A DNA stretch of 6,162 nt from JAZNBI01 sp045586995 (GCA_045586995.1 JAZNBI010000081.1:1-6162), one strand, 5' to 3'. Positions 1 to 6,019 are shown, counted from the first letter of the stretch. Numbers and translations are program-made. Notes: generated from the sequence alone by a model not told the origin.

Positions 1-1184
1 CCTTTTCGCGGAGGGTCGATTATAACCGTATCCGCAGACAGTGCTTCTCCCCTCTCTTTTTCTGCTTCGTCAAATAAACGACTTATATCCGAAGCATCTC
101 CGCAATAAAAATTAGCATTTTTTATATTATTCATTTGGGCATTTAATTTCGCGCACTGTACAGCTTCTTTAACAATTTCAATGCCTACGAGTTCTTTTAC
201 TTGTGATGCCATTGACAGTCCTATTGTACCTGCACCGCAATATAGATCGAGAAGCACTTGATTTTTGTCAAGATCTGCACGTTCCTTAACCAATGAATAC
301 AAAAGCTCCGCGCCATCACGATTTACCTGATAAAATGCGCCCGGCGCAATATTTACTTTCAATCCGCACAAAATATCGGTAATATACTCTTTACCGTAAA
401 GCAAGCAAAATCTGTCGCCGAGGACAATATTAGTCGATTTTTTGTTTATATTGGTATATATACTTACAACATTCGGAAATTTATCCGAAACCCTTTTCAC
501 AAATTCCCTCTCGAAAGGAATATCATCTCCGTTAATAACAAGGCAAAGCATAACCTCTTTGGTTTTTTCCGCTATTCTCAAATAAATATGACGCAAAAGC
601 CCCTTGCCACTGTTCTCATCATAAACGCTTACATTATGTTCACTCATAAAGTTACAAACAAAGTCTGCAATTTCCGAAAAGATTGGATTTTGAAGCGAAC
701 ATTCGGACGTACGAATAATATTATGCGTTTTTGAAGCGTAAAATCCCGAAAAAATTCTTTTTGTTCCCTCGAATTTTGAAGCTCCGAGCGGAAGCTGCGC
801 CTTATTGCGATATCCTTTTATTCGGCCCGTCGTTTTCACGTCATCGACATAAACGTTGACAAGCCCCACCTTGCGAAAAGCGTGGACAACATAATTCTTC
901 TTCATCTGAAGCTCGTGCTCGTACGAAATATGACGGTATACGCACCCTCCGCACGAAAGCGGAGCCGAGCAAAAGCTGTCCTTACTTCTGAAGGTCGACG
1001 GCTTAATTATTTTTTCAATCTTTCCTACGCAATAGGTTTTATTGACTTTAATAATTTTTGCAAGCACCGTATCGCCTGTAACAGCGCCAAAAATAAAAAC
1101 AACCTTTCCGTCAATTTTACCTACGCCGCAGCCAAGATTATTTATTTCGTCTATTTGAAGCTCAAGCAAGTCATTTTTTTGCAT
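1..1184 (-). CDS. rlmD: 23S rRNA (uracil-5-)-methyltransferase, RlmD/RlmCD (RumA/TrmA) family, C-terminus cut by the window edge
   Basis: SAM-dependent enzyme expected to make 5-methyluridine in 23S rRNA (U1939; Gram-positive RlmCD also modifies U747). Read from the ATG at 1184, the frame is open for 394 codons and runs off the left edge. Visible parts: an N-terminal TRAM-like beta domain (residues about 5-60); the four cysteines of the family's [4Fe-4S] cluster, C72-x5-C78-x2-C81 and C162; the PGAFYQVN segment (281-288); the SAM loop LLDLYCGAGTIGL (311-323); and DPPRK at 390-394. The catalytic cysteine and general-base glutamate of this family lie after DPPRK, so they fall outside the window; roughly the last 60 residues are missing. 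It is last of the visible leftward operon, 32 bases after nif3. AAAGGA at 1202-1197 is 12 bases from this ATG, which is long; see the finding on the competing ATG at 1191. The family is certain; RlmD versus RlmCD specificity cannot be told. Confidence 0.93.
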   Translation of the reverse strand, partial: MQKNDLLELQIDEINNLGCGVGKIDGKVVFIFGAVTGDTVLAKIIKVNKTYCVGKIEKIIKPSTFRSKDSFCSAPLSCGGCVYRHISYEHELQMKKNYVVHAFRKVGLVNVYVDDVKTTGRIKGYRNKAQLPLGASKFEGTKRIFSGFYASKTHNIIRTSECSLQNPIFSEIADFVCNFMSEHNVSVYDENSGKGLLRHIYLRIAEKTKEVMLCLVINGDDIPFEREFVKRVSDKFPNVVSIYTNINKKSTNIVLGDRFCLLYGKEYITDILCGLKVNIAPGAFYQVNRDGAELLYSLVKERADLDKNQVLLDLYCGAGTIGLSMASQVKELVGIEIVKEAVQCAKLNAQMNNIKNANFYCGDASDISRLFDEAEKERGEALSADTVIIDPPRK

Positions 1185-1216
1185 CAAACATCGAATTCCT
1201 TTCTTATATGAAAAAG

Positions 1217-1984
1217 TCAAATCAAAAAAATATTATTGCTTTCTATGTAATTGACATTAAGCGACGGTTCAATTTCCTTTAAAGTATCCGAAATGAATTT
1301 GCAAACAATATCTTCTGTAAAATAATGTCCCGCTTCAATAAAATTCATCCCCAAATTCTCGGCTTCGGTCATTGTATGATATCCTATACAACCGCTGACA
1401 AAGGTATCCGCGCCGGCTTCGCGAGCAGCCATAACAAAATCCTTGCCGCTGCCGCCGAGTACTGCTACTCTTTTTATTGGCTTTCCGCAGGATGCAATAA
1501 GAACGCCCGGCGCATCAAGTGCAATTTTTACAAATTCGGCAAATTCTGCGGCAGTGCAATTCATATGGCAATCACCGATTCGTCCGAATTGCTCTTTTCC
1601 GTTTCCAAAAGGAACTGGATTTTTTATTTCAAGGCGTTTTGCCAAAATATCATTCACACCGCCCTCCAATGCGTCGAGCCGAGTATGAAAACACATTGCC
1701 GCAATATTATTTTGAATAAGCTTTATTACCTTAACGGCTCTCGGATCGTTATAATCAAGATTCTTTAAGCTCGGAAAAATAAGCGGGTGATGCGAAACCA
1801 CCGCATCATATTTACCGTCGATAGCTGCTTCAACAACAGAATCGGTGATATCAAGTGCGACAAGCACGTTTTTTATTTCTTTGTTCGGAGTGGGGCAACA
1901 CATGAGCCCGTCGTTATCCCAATCGCAAGAAAGCGAGGATGGGATTTTTTTATCCATTATTTCATAAAGCTCTTTGACTGTCAT
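1217..1984 (-). CDS. Nif3-like dinuclear metal center protein (DUF34, YbgI/YqfO family)
   Basis: Cytosolic protein of the DUF34/Nif3 family. Members form toroidal hexamers with two metal ions per subunit; the physiological role is not firmly settled, although a GTP cyclohydrolase-like activity and metal-chaperone roles have been proposed. Length is 255 residues, close to the short E. coli YbgI form and without the extra PII-like middle domain of longer Bacillus YqfO proteins. Metal-site motifs are present: VVSHHPLIF (H65, H66), FHTRLD (H100, D104) and EAGHYFTE (H220, E224). The usual T-G-D-x-x-x-H motif reads SGCIGYH (C199, H203), so cysteine replaces the common acidic residue. The start ATG at 1984 overlaps the trmK stop codon (ATGA, 1984-1981). 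With only a weak GGTTGG upstream, translation is probably coupled to trmK. The trmK-nif3 order is a well-known Gram-positive arrangement (yqfN-yqfO in Bacillus). Confidence 0.93.
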   Translation of the reverse strand: MTVKELYEIMDKKIPSSLSCDWDNDGLMCCPTPNKEIKNVLVALDITDSVVEAAIDGKYDAVVSHHPLIFPSLKNLDYNDPRAVKVIKLIQNNIAAMCFHTRLDALEGGVNDILAKRLEIKNPVPFGNGKEQFGRIGDCHMNCTAAEFAEFVKIALDAPGVLIASCGKPIKRVAVLGGSGKDFVMAAREAGADTFVSGCIGYHTMTEAENLGMNFIEAGHYFTEDIVCKFISDTLKEIEPSLNVNYIESNNIFLI

Positions 1985-2673
1985 ATGTAAAAACCAACCT
2001 TTACTTTTTTTAATTCTTCAATAATATTTTTTTCGTAATTTATATTATGACCGAACGACCTTTTGGCATCAAGTCGCGTCTGAAAATTCAAAATTTTTGT
2101 GTCAACAAGCTCTGATAAAAGCTTTTCGCGTCTTTTGATATTATGCTTTCCGAGCATCAGTTCAATTTCATTCCAATCCTCGCTCACACCGCAATATGAA
2201 GCGCAAATTGTTTGATATATCTTATTATCCGCGAGCGACAATCGCTCATCTTTAATGCAAAAACCATTTTTGAGCAAATAACTTCTCAATTCCTCTTGCT
2301 TGGTCATTGGCTGTAGGATCAATTGAATATCGGGCTCTTTTATCCAAGGCGCTTTGTCGAGAATTTTGGAAATAAGCTCGCCGCCCATACCAAAAATAAT
2401 TATATCATTCGGGAAAAAATCTTCAATTTTATCAAGTCCGTCTGTACGAATTACACTTATCTTGTCCTCTAACAAATATGATTTTACATTAGAACGCGCT
2501 CTAAGAACAGGTCCCTCGTTTATATCCGAAGCGACTGCAAACGCCGCCTTCCCGCTTAACACAAGATATATCGGCAGATATGCGTGATCTGTTCCTATGT
2601 CGGCAACAACAGAATTTGGTCGCACAAAATCAAGAGCGCTGGCAAGACGCGTATCCAAAATGGGAAGATTCAT
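1981..2673 (-). CDS. trmK: tRNA (adenine(22)-N(1))-methyltransferase TrmK
   Basis: SAM-dependent enzyme that methylates N1 of adenine 22 in the D-arm of bacterial tRNAs (COG2384, B. subtilis YqfN). The 230-residue protein has the expected two parts. The first is a Rossmann methyltransferase domain with the SAM loop VADIGTDHAYLP (23-34), an acidic residue D50 at the end of strand 2 (SDINEGP), GMGG (95-98) and LQPM (120-123). The second is a C-terminal helical, charged region (about 165-225) that forms the coiled-coil of this family. Length matches the family. The start ATG at 2673 has a strong AGGAG seven bases upstream. It follows the DUF1858 gene after 51 bases that contain a GC-rich stem-loop, and its TGA overlaps the nif3 ATG by four bases. 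It is probably transcribed from the promoter at 3025-2997 with read-through of that stem-loop. No unusual residues were noticed. Confidence 0.95.
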   Translation of the reverse strand: MNLPILDTRLASALDFVRPNSVVADIGTDHAYLPIYLVLSGKAAFAVASDINEGPVLRARSNVKSYLLEDKISVIRTDGLDKIEDFFPNDIIIFGMGGELISKILDKAPWIKEPDIQLILQPMTKQEELRSYLLKNGFCIKDERLSLADNKIYQTICASYCGVSEDWNEIELMLGKHNIKRREKLLSELVDTKILNFQTRLDAKRSFGHNINYEKNIIEELKKVKVGFYI

Positions 2674-2693
2674 AAAAACTCTCCTAAAAGTTT

Positions 2694-2718
2694 GCGGGCG
2701 GACTTTTTGCCCGCCCGC
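2694..2718 (-). other. GC-rich stem-loop between the DUF1858 gene and trmK (possible attenuator or processing hairpin)
   Basis: GCGGGCGG at 2694-2701 pairs perfectly with CCGCCCGC at 2711-2718 across a nine-base loop. It starts seven bases after the DUF1858 stop codon and ends just before the trmK ribosome binding site. On the leftward transcript the stem is followed by AAACTTTTAGGAG, so it lacks the continuous U-run of an efficient intrinsic terminator. It could be a weak terminator that lowers expression of the downstream genes, or a structure protecting the 3' end of the first cistron. The pairing is seen directly; the role is inferred. Confidence 0.6.
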
Positions 2719-2724
2719 ATAAGC

Positions 2725-2931
2725 TTATTTAGATTTTGAATCAAAATAATCGTTAATTTTCTTTACCAATTCATCTGCATTTGTGCCGTGAACCGAGCAA
2801 GCGTCCTCAATGCTTTCTCCGCGCGATGCAGGGCATCCGAGGCAATGCATACCGATCTCAAAGAAAAAGCGTGCCGTATCGATATCGTAATCAAGAACAT
2901 CTCCGATTATACTTTGTTTTGTGACTTTCAT
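2725..2931 (-). CDS. DUF1858 small CxxC protein (hybrid-cluster-protein-associated redox disulfide domain type)
   Basis: A 68-residue protein that consists almost entirely of one DUF1858 domain. It opens with the typical basic start MKVTKQSIIGDVL, followed by helices and the segment FFEIGMHCLGCPAS, which holds the conserved CxxC pair (C30, C33) characteristic of these proteins; a third cysteine is C45. The family is found mostly in anaerobes, and some members are named for association with hybrid cluster protein. A redox-disulfide or metal-binding role is proposed but no reaction is established. It is the first gene of the leftward operon: a sigma-A promoter lies at 3025-2997 and AGAGGAG lies eight bases before the ATG at 2931. 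The GC-rich hairpin and trmK follow. The domain call is secure; the function is not. Confidence 0.9.
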   Translation of the reverse strand: MKVTKQSIIGDVLDYDIDTARFFFEIGMHCLGCPASRGESIEDACSVHGTNADELVKKINDYFDSKSK

Positions 2932-2996
2932 TTTGTTTTCTCCTCTATAAAAATTATATTTAACATTCTTTCACATAATATTACAATATATGTATA

Positions 2997-3025
2997 ATTG
3001 TATCACATAAAGCTGCATTTGTCAA
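2997..3025 (-). promoter_or_regulatory. Sigma-A promoter for the DUF1858-trmK-nif3-rlmD operon
   Basis: On the minus strand, TTGACA (3025-3020) is a perfect -35 box. It is separated by exactly 17 bases from TACAAT (3002-2997), a five-of-six match to the -10 consensus, preceded by TGA, which fits an extended -10 element. Transcription should start near 2990, giving a leader of about 60 bases before the ATG at 2931. Confidence 0.85.
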
Positions 3026-3057
3026 CACAACATATTTTTAAAGTGTAAGAAAAAATC

Positions 3058-3086
3058 TTGCAAAAATTACTTGTTTGTGTTATAAT
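3058..3086 (+). promoter_or_regulatory. Sigma-A promoter for prfB
   Basis: TTGCAA (3058-3063) and a perfect TATAAT (3081-3086) are separated by 17 bases, with TGT immediately before the -10 box (extended -10). Transcription should start near 3093, leaving a leader of about 45 bases before the TTG start at 3138. The promoter is divergent from the leftward one; the two -35 boxes are 32 bases apart. Confidence 0.85.
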
Positions 3087-3137
3087 ACTGTATATTGAAA
3101 TTTATATGTACCGAATAAACGGTATGGGAGGTTTATA

Positions 3138-4244
3138 TTGATAATTGCTCTTGAAGAAGCCAAATATTCTTTGCAAAAATTGCGTGCGGCAATTGACGAT
3201 CTCGGTTCTGCTTTGAAAATCGACTCACTTAAATCAGAGGTATCGGAGCTTGAAAAAACCACTCTTGATACAAATTTTTGGAACGACCAAGAAAATTCGT
3301 CAAAGATATTACAACAAATAAAGCAAAAAAAAGATAAAATAGCCGGTTTTGATACACTTAAACAGCGTTGGGAAGATGCTATTGCACTTGCAGATATGGC
3401 GATTGAAGAAAACGATGAAAGCTGTGTTGAAGAAATCCAAACAGAGCTTTCCGAAATTGAATCCGAGCTGGAAAAGCAACGTATTGAAATTCTTTTGTCC
3501 GGAGAATATGACAGCAATAATGCCATCGTTTCTTTCCATCCGGGGGCGGGCGGAACCGAAGCACAAGACTGGGCTTCGATGCTTTACAGAATGATAACAC
3601 GTTGGGCTGAAAAGCATAACTTTAAGGTTAAGCTTATAGACTGGCTCGACGGAGAAGAAGCGGGTTTAAAAAGCGCTACCGTTATGGTTCAAGGCACAAA
3701 TGCATACGGATATCTTAAAAGCGAACACGGCGTTCACCGTCTTGTAAGAGTTTCGCCATTCGACTCTGCCGGACGCAGACACACCTCATTTTCCTCAATA
3801 GAGGTTATGCCTGAATTTGAGGAGGTAGATAAGGTCGAGCTGCGCGATGAAGACCTTGAGATCACCGCACATCGCTCAAGCGGCGCAGGCGGTCAGCATA
3901 TTAACAAAACCGACTCTGCTATCCGTATCGTTCACAAGCCGACGGGAATCGTAGTAGGTTGTCAGACCGAGCGTTCACAGCTTCAAAATAAAGAAACCGC
4001 ATTGAAAATGCTCAAATCCAAGCTTATAGAAATCAAAATGCGTGAAAATCTCGAAAAAATCGAAGATATCAAGGGAAACAAGGTAAATATCGAATGGGGA
4101 TCTCAGATACGCTCATACGTTTTTATGCCTTATACCCTTGTGAAGGACGCTCGAACCGGATTTGAAAGCGGAAATATCGTTTCCGTTATGGACGGAGATA
4201 TAGACGGATTTATAAACGCTTATCTTAAATCAATATCAAAGTAA
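3138..4244 (+). CDS. prfB: Peptide chain release factor 2 (RF2), TTG start, no programmed frameshift
   Basis: Class I release factor that recognises UGA and UAA stop codons on the ribosome and triggers peptidyl-tRNA hydrolysis. It is 368 residues, the full family length. Domains: N-terminal helical domain 1 (about 1-115); the SGEYD and GAGGTEAQDWASM segments (121-148); the RF2 stop-codon anticodon tripeptide SPF (206-208), which separates it from RF1 (PxT); and the catalytic GGQ loop in SGAGGQHINKT (248-258). Ser247 lies at the position equivalent to residue 246 of E. coli RF2. The start is TTG at 3138: GGGAGG (3126-3131) sits six bases upstream, the protein aligns from this point, and the first in-frame ATG is about 86 codons further in. 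Unlike many prfB genes it is read in one frame, without the UGA frameshift near codon 26. It stands alone, not behind secA, with its own promoter and terminator. Confidence 0.97.
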   Translation: MIIALEEAKYSLQKLRAAIDDLGSALKIDSLKSEVSELEKTTLDTNFWNDQENSSKILQQIKQKKDKIAGFDTLKQRWEDAIALADMAIEENDESCVEEIQTELSEIESELEKQRIEILLSGEYDSNNAIVSFHPGAGGTEAQDWASMLYRMITRWAEKHNFKVKLIDWLDGEEAGLKSATVMVQGTNAYGYLKSEHGVHRLVRVSPFDSAGRRHTSFSSIEVMPEFEEVDKVELRDEDLEITAHRSSGAGGQHINKTDSAIRIVHKPTGIVVGCQTERSQLQNKETALKMLKSKLIEIKMRENLEKIEDIKGNKVNIEWGSQIRSYVFMPYTLVKDARTGFESGNIVSVMDGDIDGFINAYLKSISK

Positions 4245-4248
4245 AACC

Positions 4249-4291
4249 AAGTGACAGCTTAATTGCTTTTTGCATAAGCTGTCACTTTTTT
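4249..4291 (+). terminator. Rho-independent terminator after prfB
   Basis: A 12-base-pair perfect stem (4250-4261 with 4275-4286, core GTGACAGCTTA) is capped by a smaller inner stem and a T-rich loop, and is followed by TTTTTT (4286-4291). It begins five bases after the prfB stop. It lies between convergent genes. On the minus strand the stem is followed only by TTGGTTTTAC, so it may also serve the leftward deacetylase gene, but less efficiently. Confidence 0.92.
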
Positions 4292-4297
4292 AACAAC

Positions 4298-5014
4298 TCA
4301 TTTAACACCTATAAGATCGCTTATCGTAACAAATTTATACCCCTTTTCTATAAGCTTGGGTATAATGTTACGCAGGGCTTGGGGAGTGGGGCTTTCACCC
4401 ATACTTATATAGTCATGCATCAATATTATATCTCCGGAGTTTATATTTGTCATAACGTTTTTTTCGATCTTTTCCGACGGAGTAAGCGCCCAATCCATAG
4501 TATCAATACTCCAAAGAATTATTGAATAATCCATCTTTTTAGTCAAATCACCTATGTTTTTCTCAACAACTCCTTCAGGAGGACGAAAAAGCTTTGGACG
4601 CGAATCACAGATTTCAAGTAACGAATCCTCACACCTTTCGATCTCCTTACACAGAGCTCCCTGAGTCAAATTTGAAAGATGAGGATGTGAATAGGTATGA
4701 TTCCCTATTTCGTGTCCCTCACGATATATTCGTTCTACAATTTCAGGATATTGCGAAGCGTTTTCTCCGACAATAAAAAAAGTCGCCTTAATGTTATATT
4801 CACTTAGAATATCGAGAATTATAGGTGTGTATTTAGGGTGGGGGCCGTCATCAAAGGTAAGCGATATCTTCATCTCCGTATTTTTATTACAATAAAAAAC
4901 GTTGTCATAATTTCTGTATACCGCAAAAGTACTTACACGAAAAAACACTCCAAAAAACACTATACAAATTGCAACAATATTTATGAAAATATTTTTAATT
5001 GGCTTTAATCTCAT
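4298..5014 (-). CDS. Polysaccharide deacetylase (NodB-domain, carbohydrate esterase family 4), membrane-anchored
   Basis: Predicted metal-dependent de-N-acetylase acting outside the membrane on peptidoglycan or another N-acetylated glycan. Counting 238 residues from the ATG at 5014: a hydrophobic N-terminal anchor or uncleaved signal (about 8-28), then a complete NodB domain with all five motifs. These are TFDDGPHPKYT (catalytic D55, metal-binding D56), HTYSH (metal ligands H106, H110), RPPEG (144-148; the usual form is RPPYG), IDTMDW (170-175) and ILMHD (H200). The frame extends to a TTG at 5026 (242 residues). Both starts have only short GGA-type ribosome sites about seven bases away, so ATG is preferred. 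Either start overlaps the end of pdaA, by 20 bases (ATG) or 32 bases (TTG), which implies co-transcription and coupled translation. The sequence resembles the PdaB/ChbG-independent NodB-type deacetylases of Clostridia, but the substrate cannot be assigned. Confidence 0.9.
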   Translation of the reverse strand: MRLKPIKNIFINIVAICIVFFGVFFRVSTFAVYRNYDNVFYCNKNTEMKISLTFDDGPHPKYTPIILDILSEYNIKATFFIVGENASQYPEIVERIYREGHEIGNHTYSHPHLSNLTQGALCKEIERCEDSLLEICDSRPKLFRPPEGVVEKNIGDLTKKMDYSIILWSIDTMDWALTPSEKIEKNVMTNINSGDIILMHDYISMGESPTPQALRNIIPKLIEKGYKFVTISDLIGVK

Positions 5015-5780
5015 CAAGTGTTCCAAAACGATATCCCTGCTCTTTAAGCTGAACTATGACCTCTCCAAGGATCCTTGCGTTTGTTTCCGATGTGGGATGA
5101 AGCAAAATTATTGCCCCATTGTGAATATTGTCCATTATTTTTTTAATAGCTTTGTCGCAGCTCATTTGATTATTGTTATCCCAATCGGCATAAGCGACAC
5201 TCCAGAACACCGTCTTATATCCAAGCTCGTTTGCATAACGCATCATCTGCTCGCTGAATTTACCTTCGGGAGGCCGAAAATATTTAGACATTTCCTTTCC
5301 CGTGGTTTCTTTGTATAATTTTTCAAGCGCATTCAGTTCTTCTTTCAATAATTCTTTTGAGCCGATCTTACTCATATCACCGTGGTTGAGAGTATGATTG
5401 CAAACCAGATGCCCTTCTTCTGCCATTCTTTTAACGACATTCGGCGCTCTTTTGATAAGATTACCCAAAATAAAAAATGCCCCCGGCACATTATGCTCTT
5501 TTAAAGTATCAAGTATCTTTTCAACGTTTCCGTTTTCGTATCCTGCGTCAAAGGTCAGATATATAACCTTTTCGGAACAATCATCACTATGATTTTTGTC
5601 GATATAAAATCCGCCGTTATCCTCTATAAAAGCCATATCCTTTTCTATCGGCGGCTGTTTATGCTCCTTATTTCGCATACAATACCAATTATAAACGTCA
5701 TTAGACGCATTTATAGCAACAACGAAAAACAACAACATTATAAAAAGAAACACAATTGCCGAAAAAACTCTTTTTTTCAT
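4995..5780 (-). CDS. pdaA: PdaA-type peptidoglycan N-acetylmuramic acid deacetylase (delta-lactam-biosynthetic de-N-acetylase)
   Basis: The PdaA family removes the acetyl group from muramic acid in spore cortex peptidoglycan, a step towards muramic delta-lactam, which is needed for germination lysis. The 261-residue product has a hydrophobic signal or anchor (about 6-24), then NWYCMRN (31-37), and a NodB domain with motifs typical of PdaA: YLTFDAGYENG (74-84), HTLNH (metal ligands H129, H133), FRPPEGKFSE (168-177), FWSVAYADWD (192-201) and ILLHPTS (H228). The aspartate pair of ordinary NodB enzymes reads D78-A79, in keeping with PdaA proteins, which lack the second aspartate. The start is ATG at 5780, with AAAGGAG (5795-5789) eight bases upstream. 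The frame extends to a GTG at 5798, but that codon lies upstream of this ribosome site and is unlikely to be used. No sigma-G-like or other clear promoter was found upstream. The second deacetylase gene overlaps its 3' end. Confidence 0.92.
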   Translation of the reverse strand: MKKRVFSAIVFLFIMLLFFVVAINASNDVYNWYCMRNKEHKQPPIEKDMAFIEDNGGFYIDKNHSDDCSEKVIYLTFDAGYENGNVEKILDTLKEHNVPGAFFILGNLIKRAPNVVKRMAEEGHLVCNHTLNHGDMSKIGSKELLKEELNALEKLYKETTGKEMSKYFRPPEGKFSEQMMRYANELGYKTVFWSVAYADWDNNNQMSCDKAIKKIMDNIHNGAIILLHPTSETNARILGEVIVQLKEQGYRFGTLDEIKAN

Positions 5781-5870
5781 TCTTATCACTCCTTTCACGA
5801 TTATTATTTTCTTATTAACAAAATGTAATCAATGTAATATTTAGTTGTTTTTCATTTTTTTATATATTAT

Positions 5871-5918
5871 AAAAAAGAGCTGTTACGCCCCTGCTTATGC
5901 AAGGTATAACAGCTCTTT
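5871..5918 (-). terminator. Rho-independent terminator downstream of the right-edge gene
   Basis: A 12-base-pair perfect stem (5874-5885 with 5907-5918, core AGAGCTGTTA) encloses a second small stem (TGC/GCA) with a four-base loop. On the minus strand it ends in a run of six T (5876-5871), which makes a strong terminator for the leftward gene whose stop is at 6020, about 100 bases upstream of the hairpin. On the plus strand the tail is TTTATTATTT, so weak bidirectional action is possible. The roughly 100 bases between 5919 and 6019 hold no gene that I can see. The 90 bases from 5781 to 5870 form the AT-rich pdaA leader region. Confidence 0.88.
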
Positions 5919-6019
5919 ATTATTTAAAAAATTATCTGTAAGAAATTCCAATAGCATACGATCGCTTTATCAAAGAAAAAGCATCTATATTGTTTTTGCA
6001 TATTAGAACGGTGAAAAAT

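Noticed and set aside
882..1211. 109-codon frame on the plus strand opposite the start of rlmD
   Set aside because: It overlaps the TRAM and Fe-S region of rlmD, which is clearly coding on the other strand; there is no domain likeness.
1325..1768. 147-codon frame on the plus strand opposite nif3
   Set aside because: It is the complement of a well-supported gene, with no recognisable domain.
3211..3216. CTTTGA at codons 25-27 of prfB, the hexamer and position of the classic RF2 frameshift site
   Set aside because: It is read as GCT TTG AAA in the RF2 frame. The frame in which CTT TGA would be read does not encode an RF2-like N-terminus, and neither it nor a +1 shift would join to the rest of the gene. 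No Shine-Dalgarno-like run precedes it. Coincidence is the simplest reading.
3080..3526. 148-codon frame on the minus strand opposite prfB
   Set aside because: It is serine- and phenylalanine-rich, as expected for the complement of a Glu/Leu/Lys-rich coding region; it has no family likeness and lies wholly within prfB and its promoter.
5798..5798. GTG at 5798 as the pdaA start
   Set aside because: The strong AAAGGAG at 5795-5789 lies downstream of this codon and is correctly spaced for the ATG at 5780, which opens directly into the MKKRVF signal sequence.
5589..5828. 79-codon frame on the plus strand across the pdaA start
   Set aside because: It lies opposite the pdaA signal-anchor region and leader, and its lysine- and histidine-rich sequence looks like a complement artefact.
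5799..5870. Possible pdaA promoter (TTGATT with AATAAT 18 bases downstream on the minus strand, or a sporulation sigma site)
   Set aside because: The -35 match is weak, the predicted start would fall almost on the ribosome site, and no CATnnTA-type sigma-G -10 box with a matching -35 was found. AT-rich DNA gives such matches by chance.
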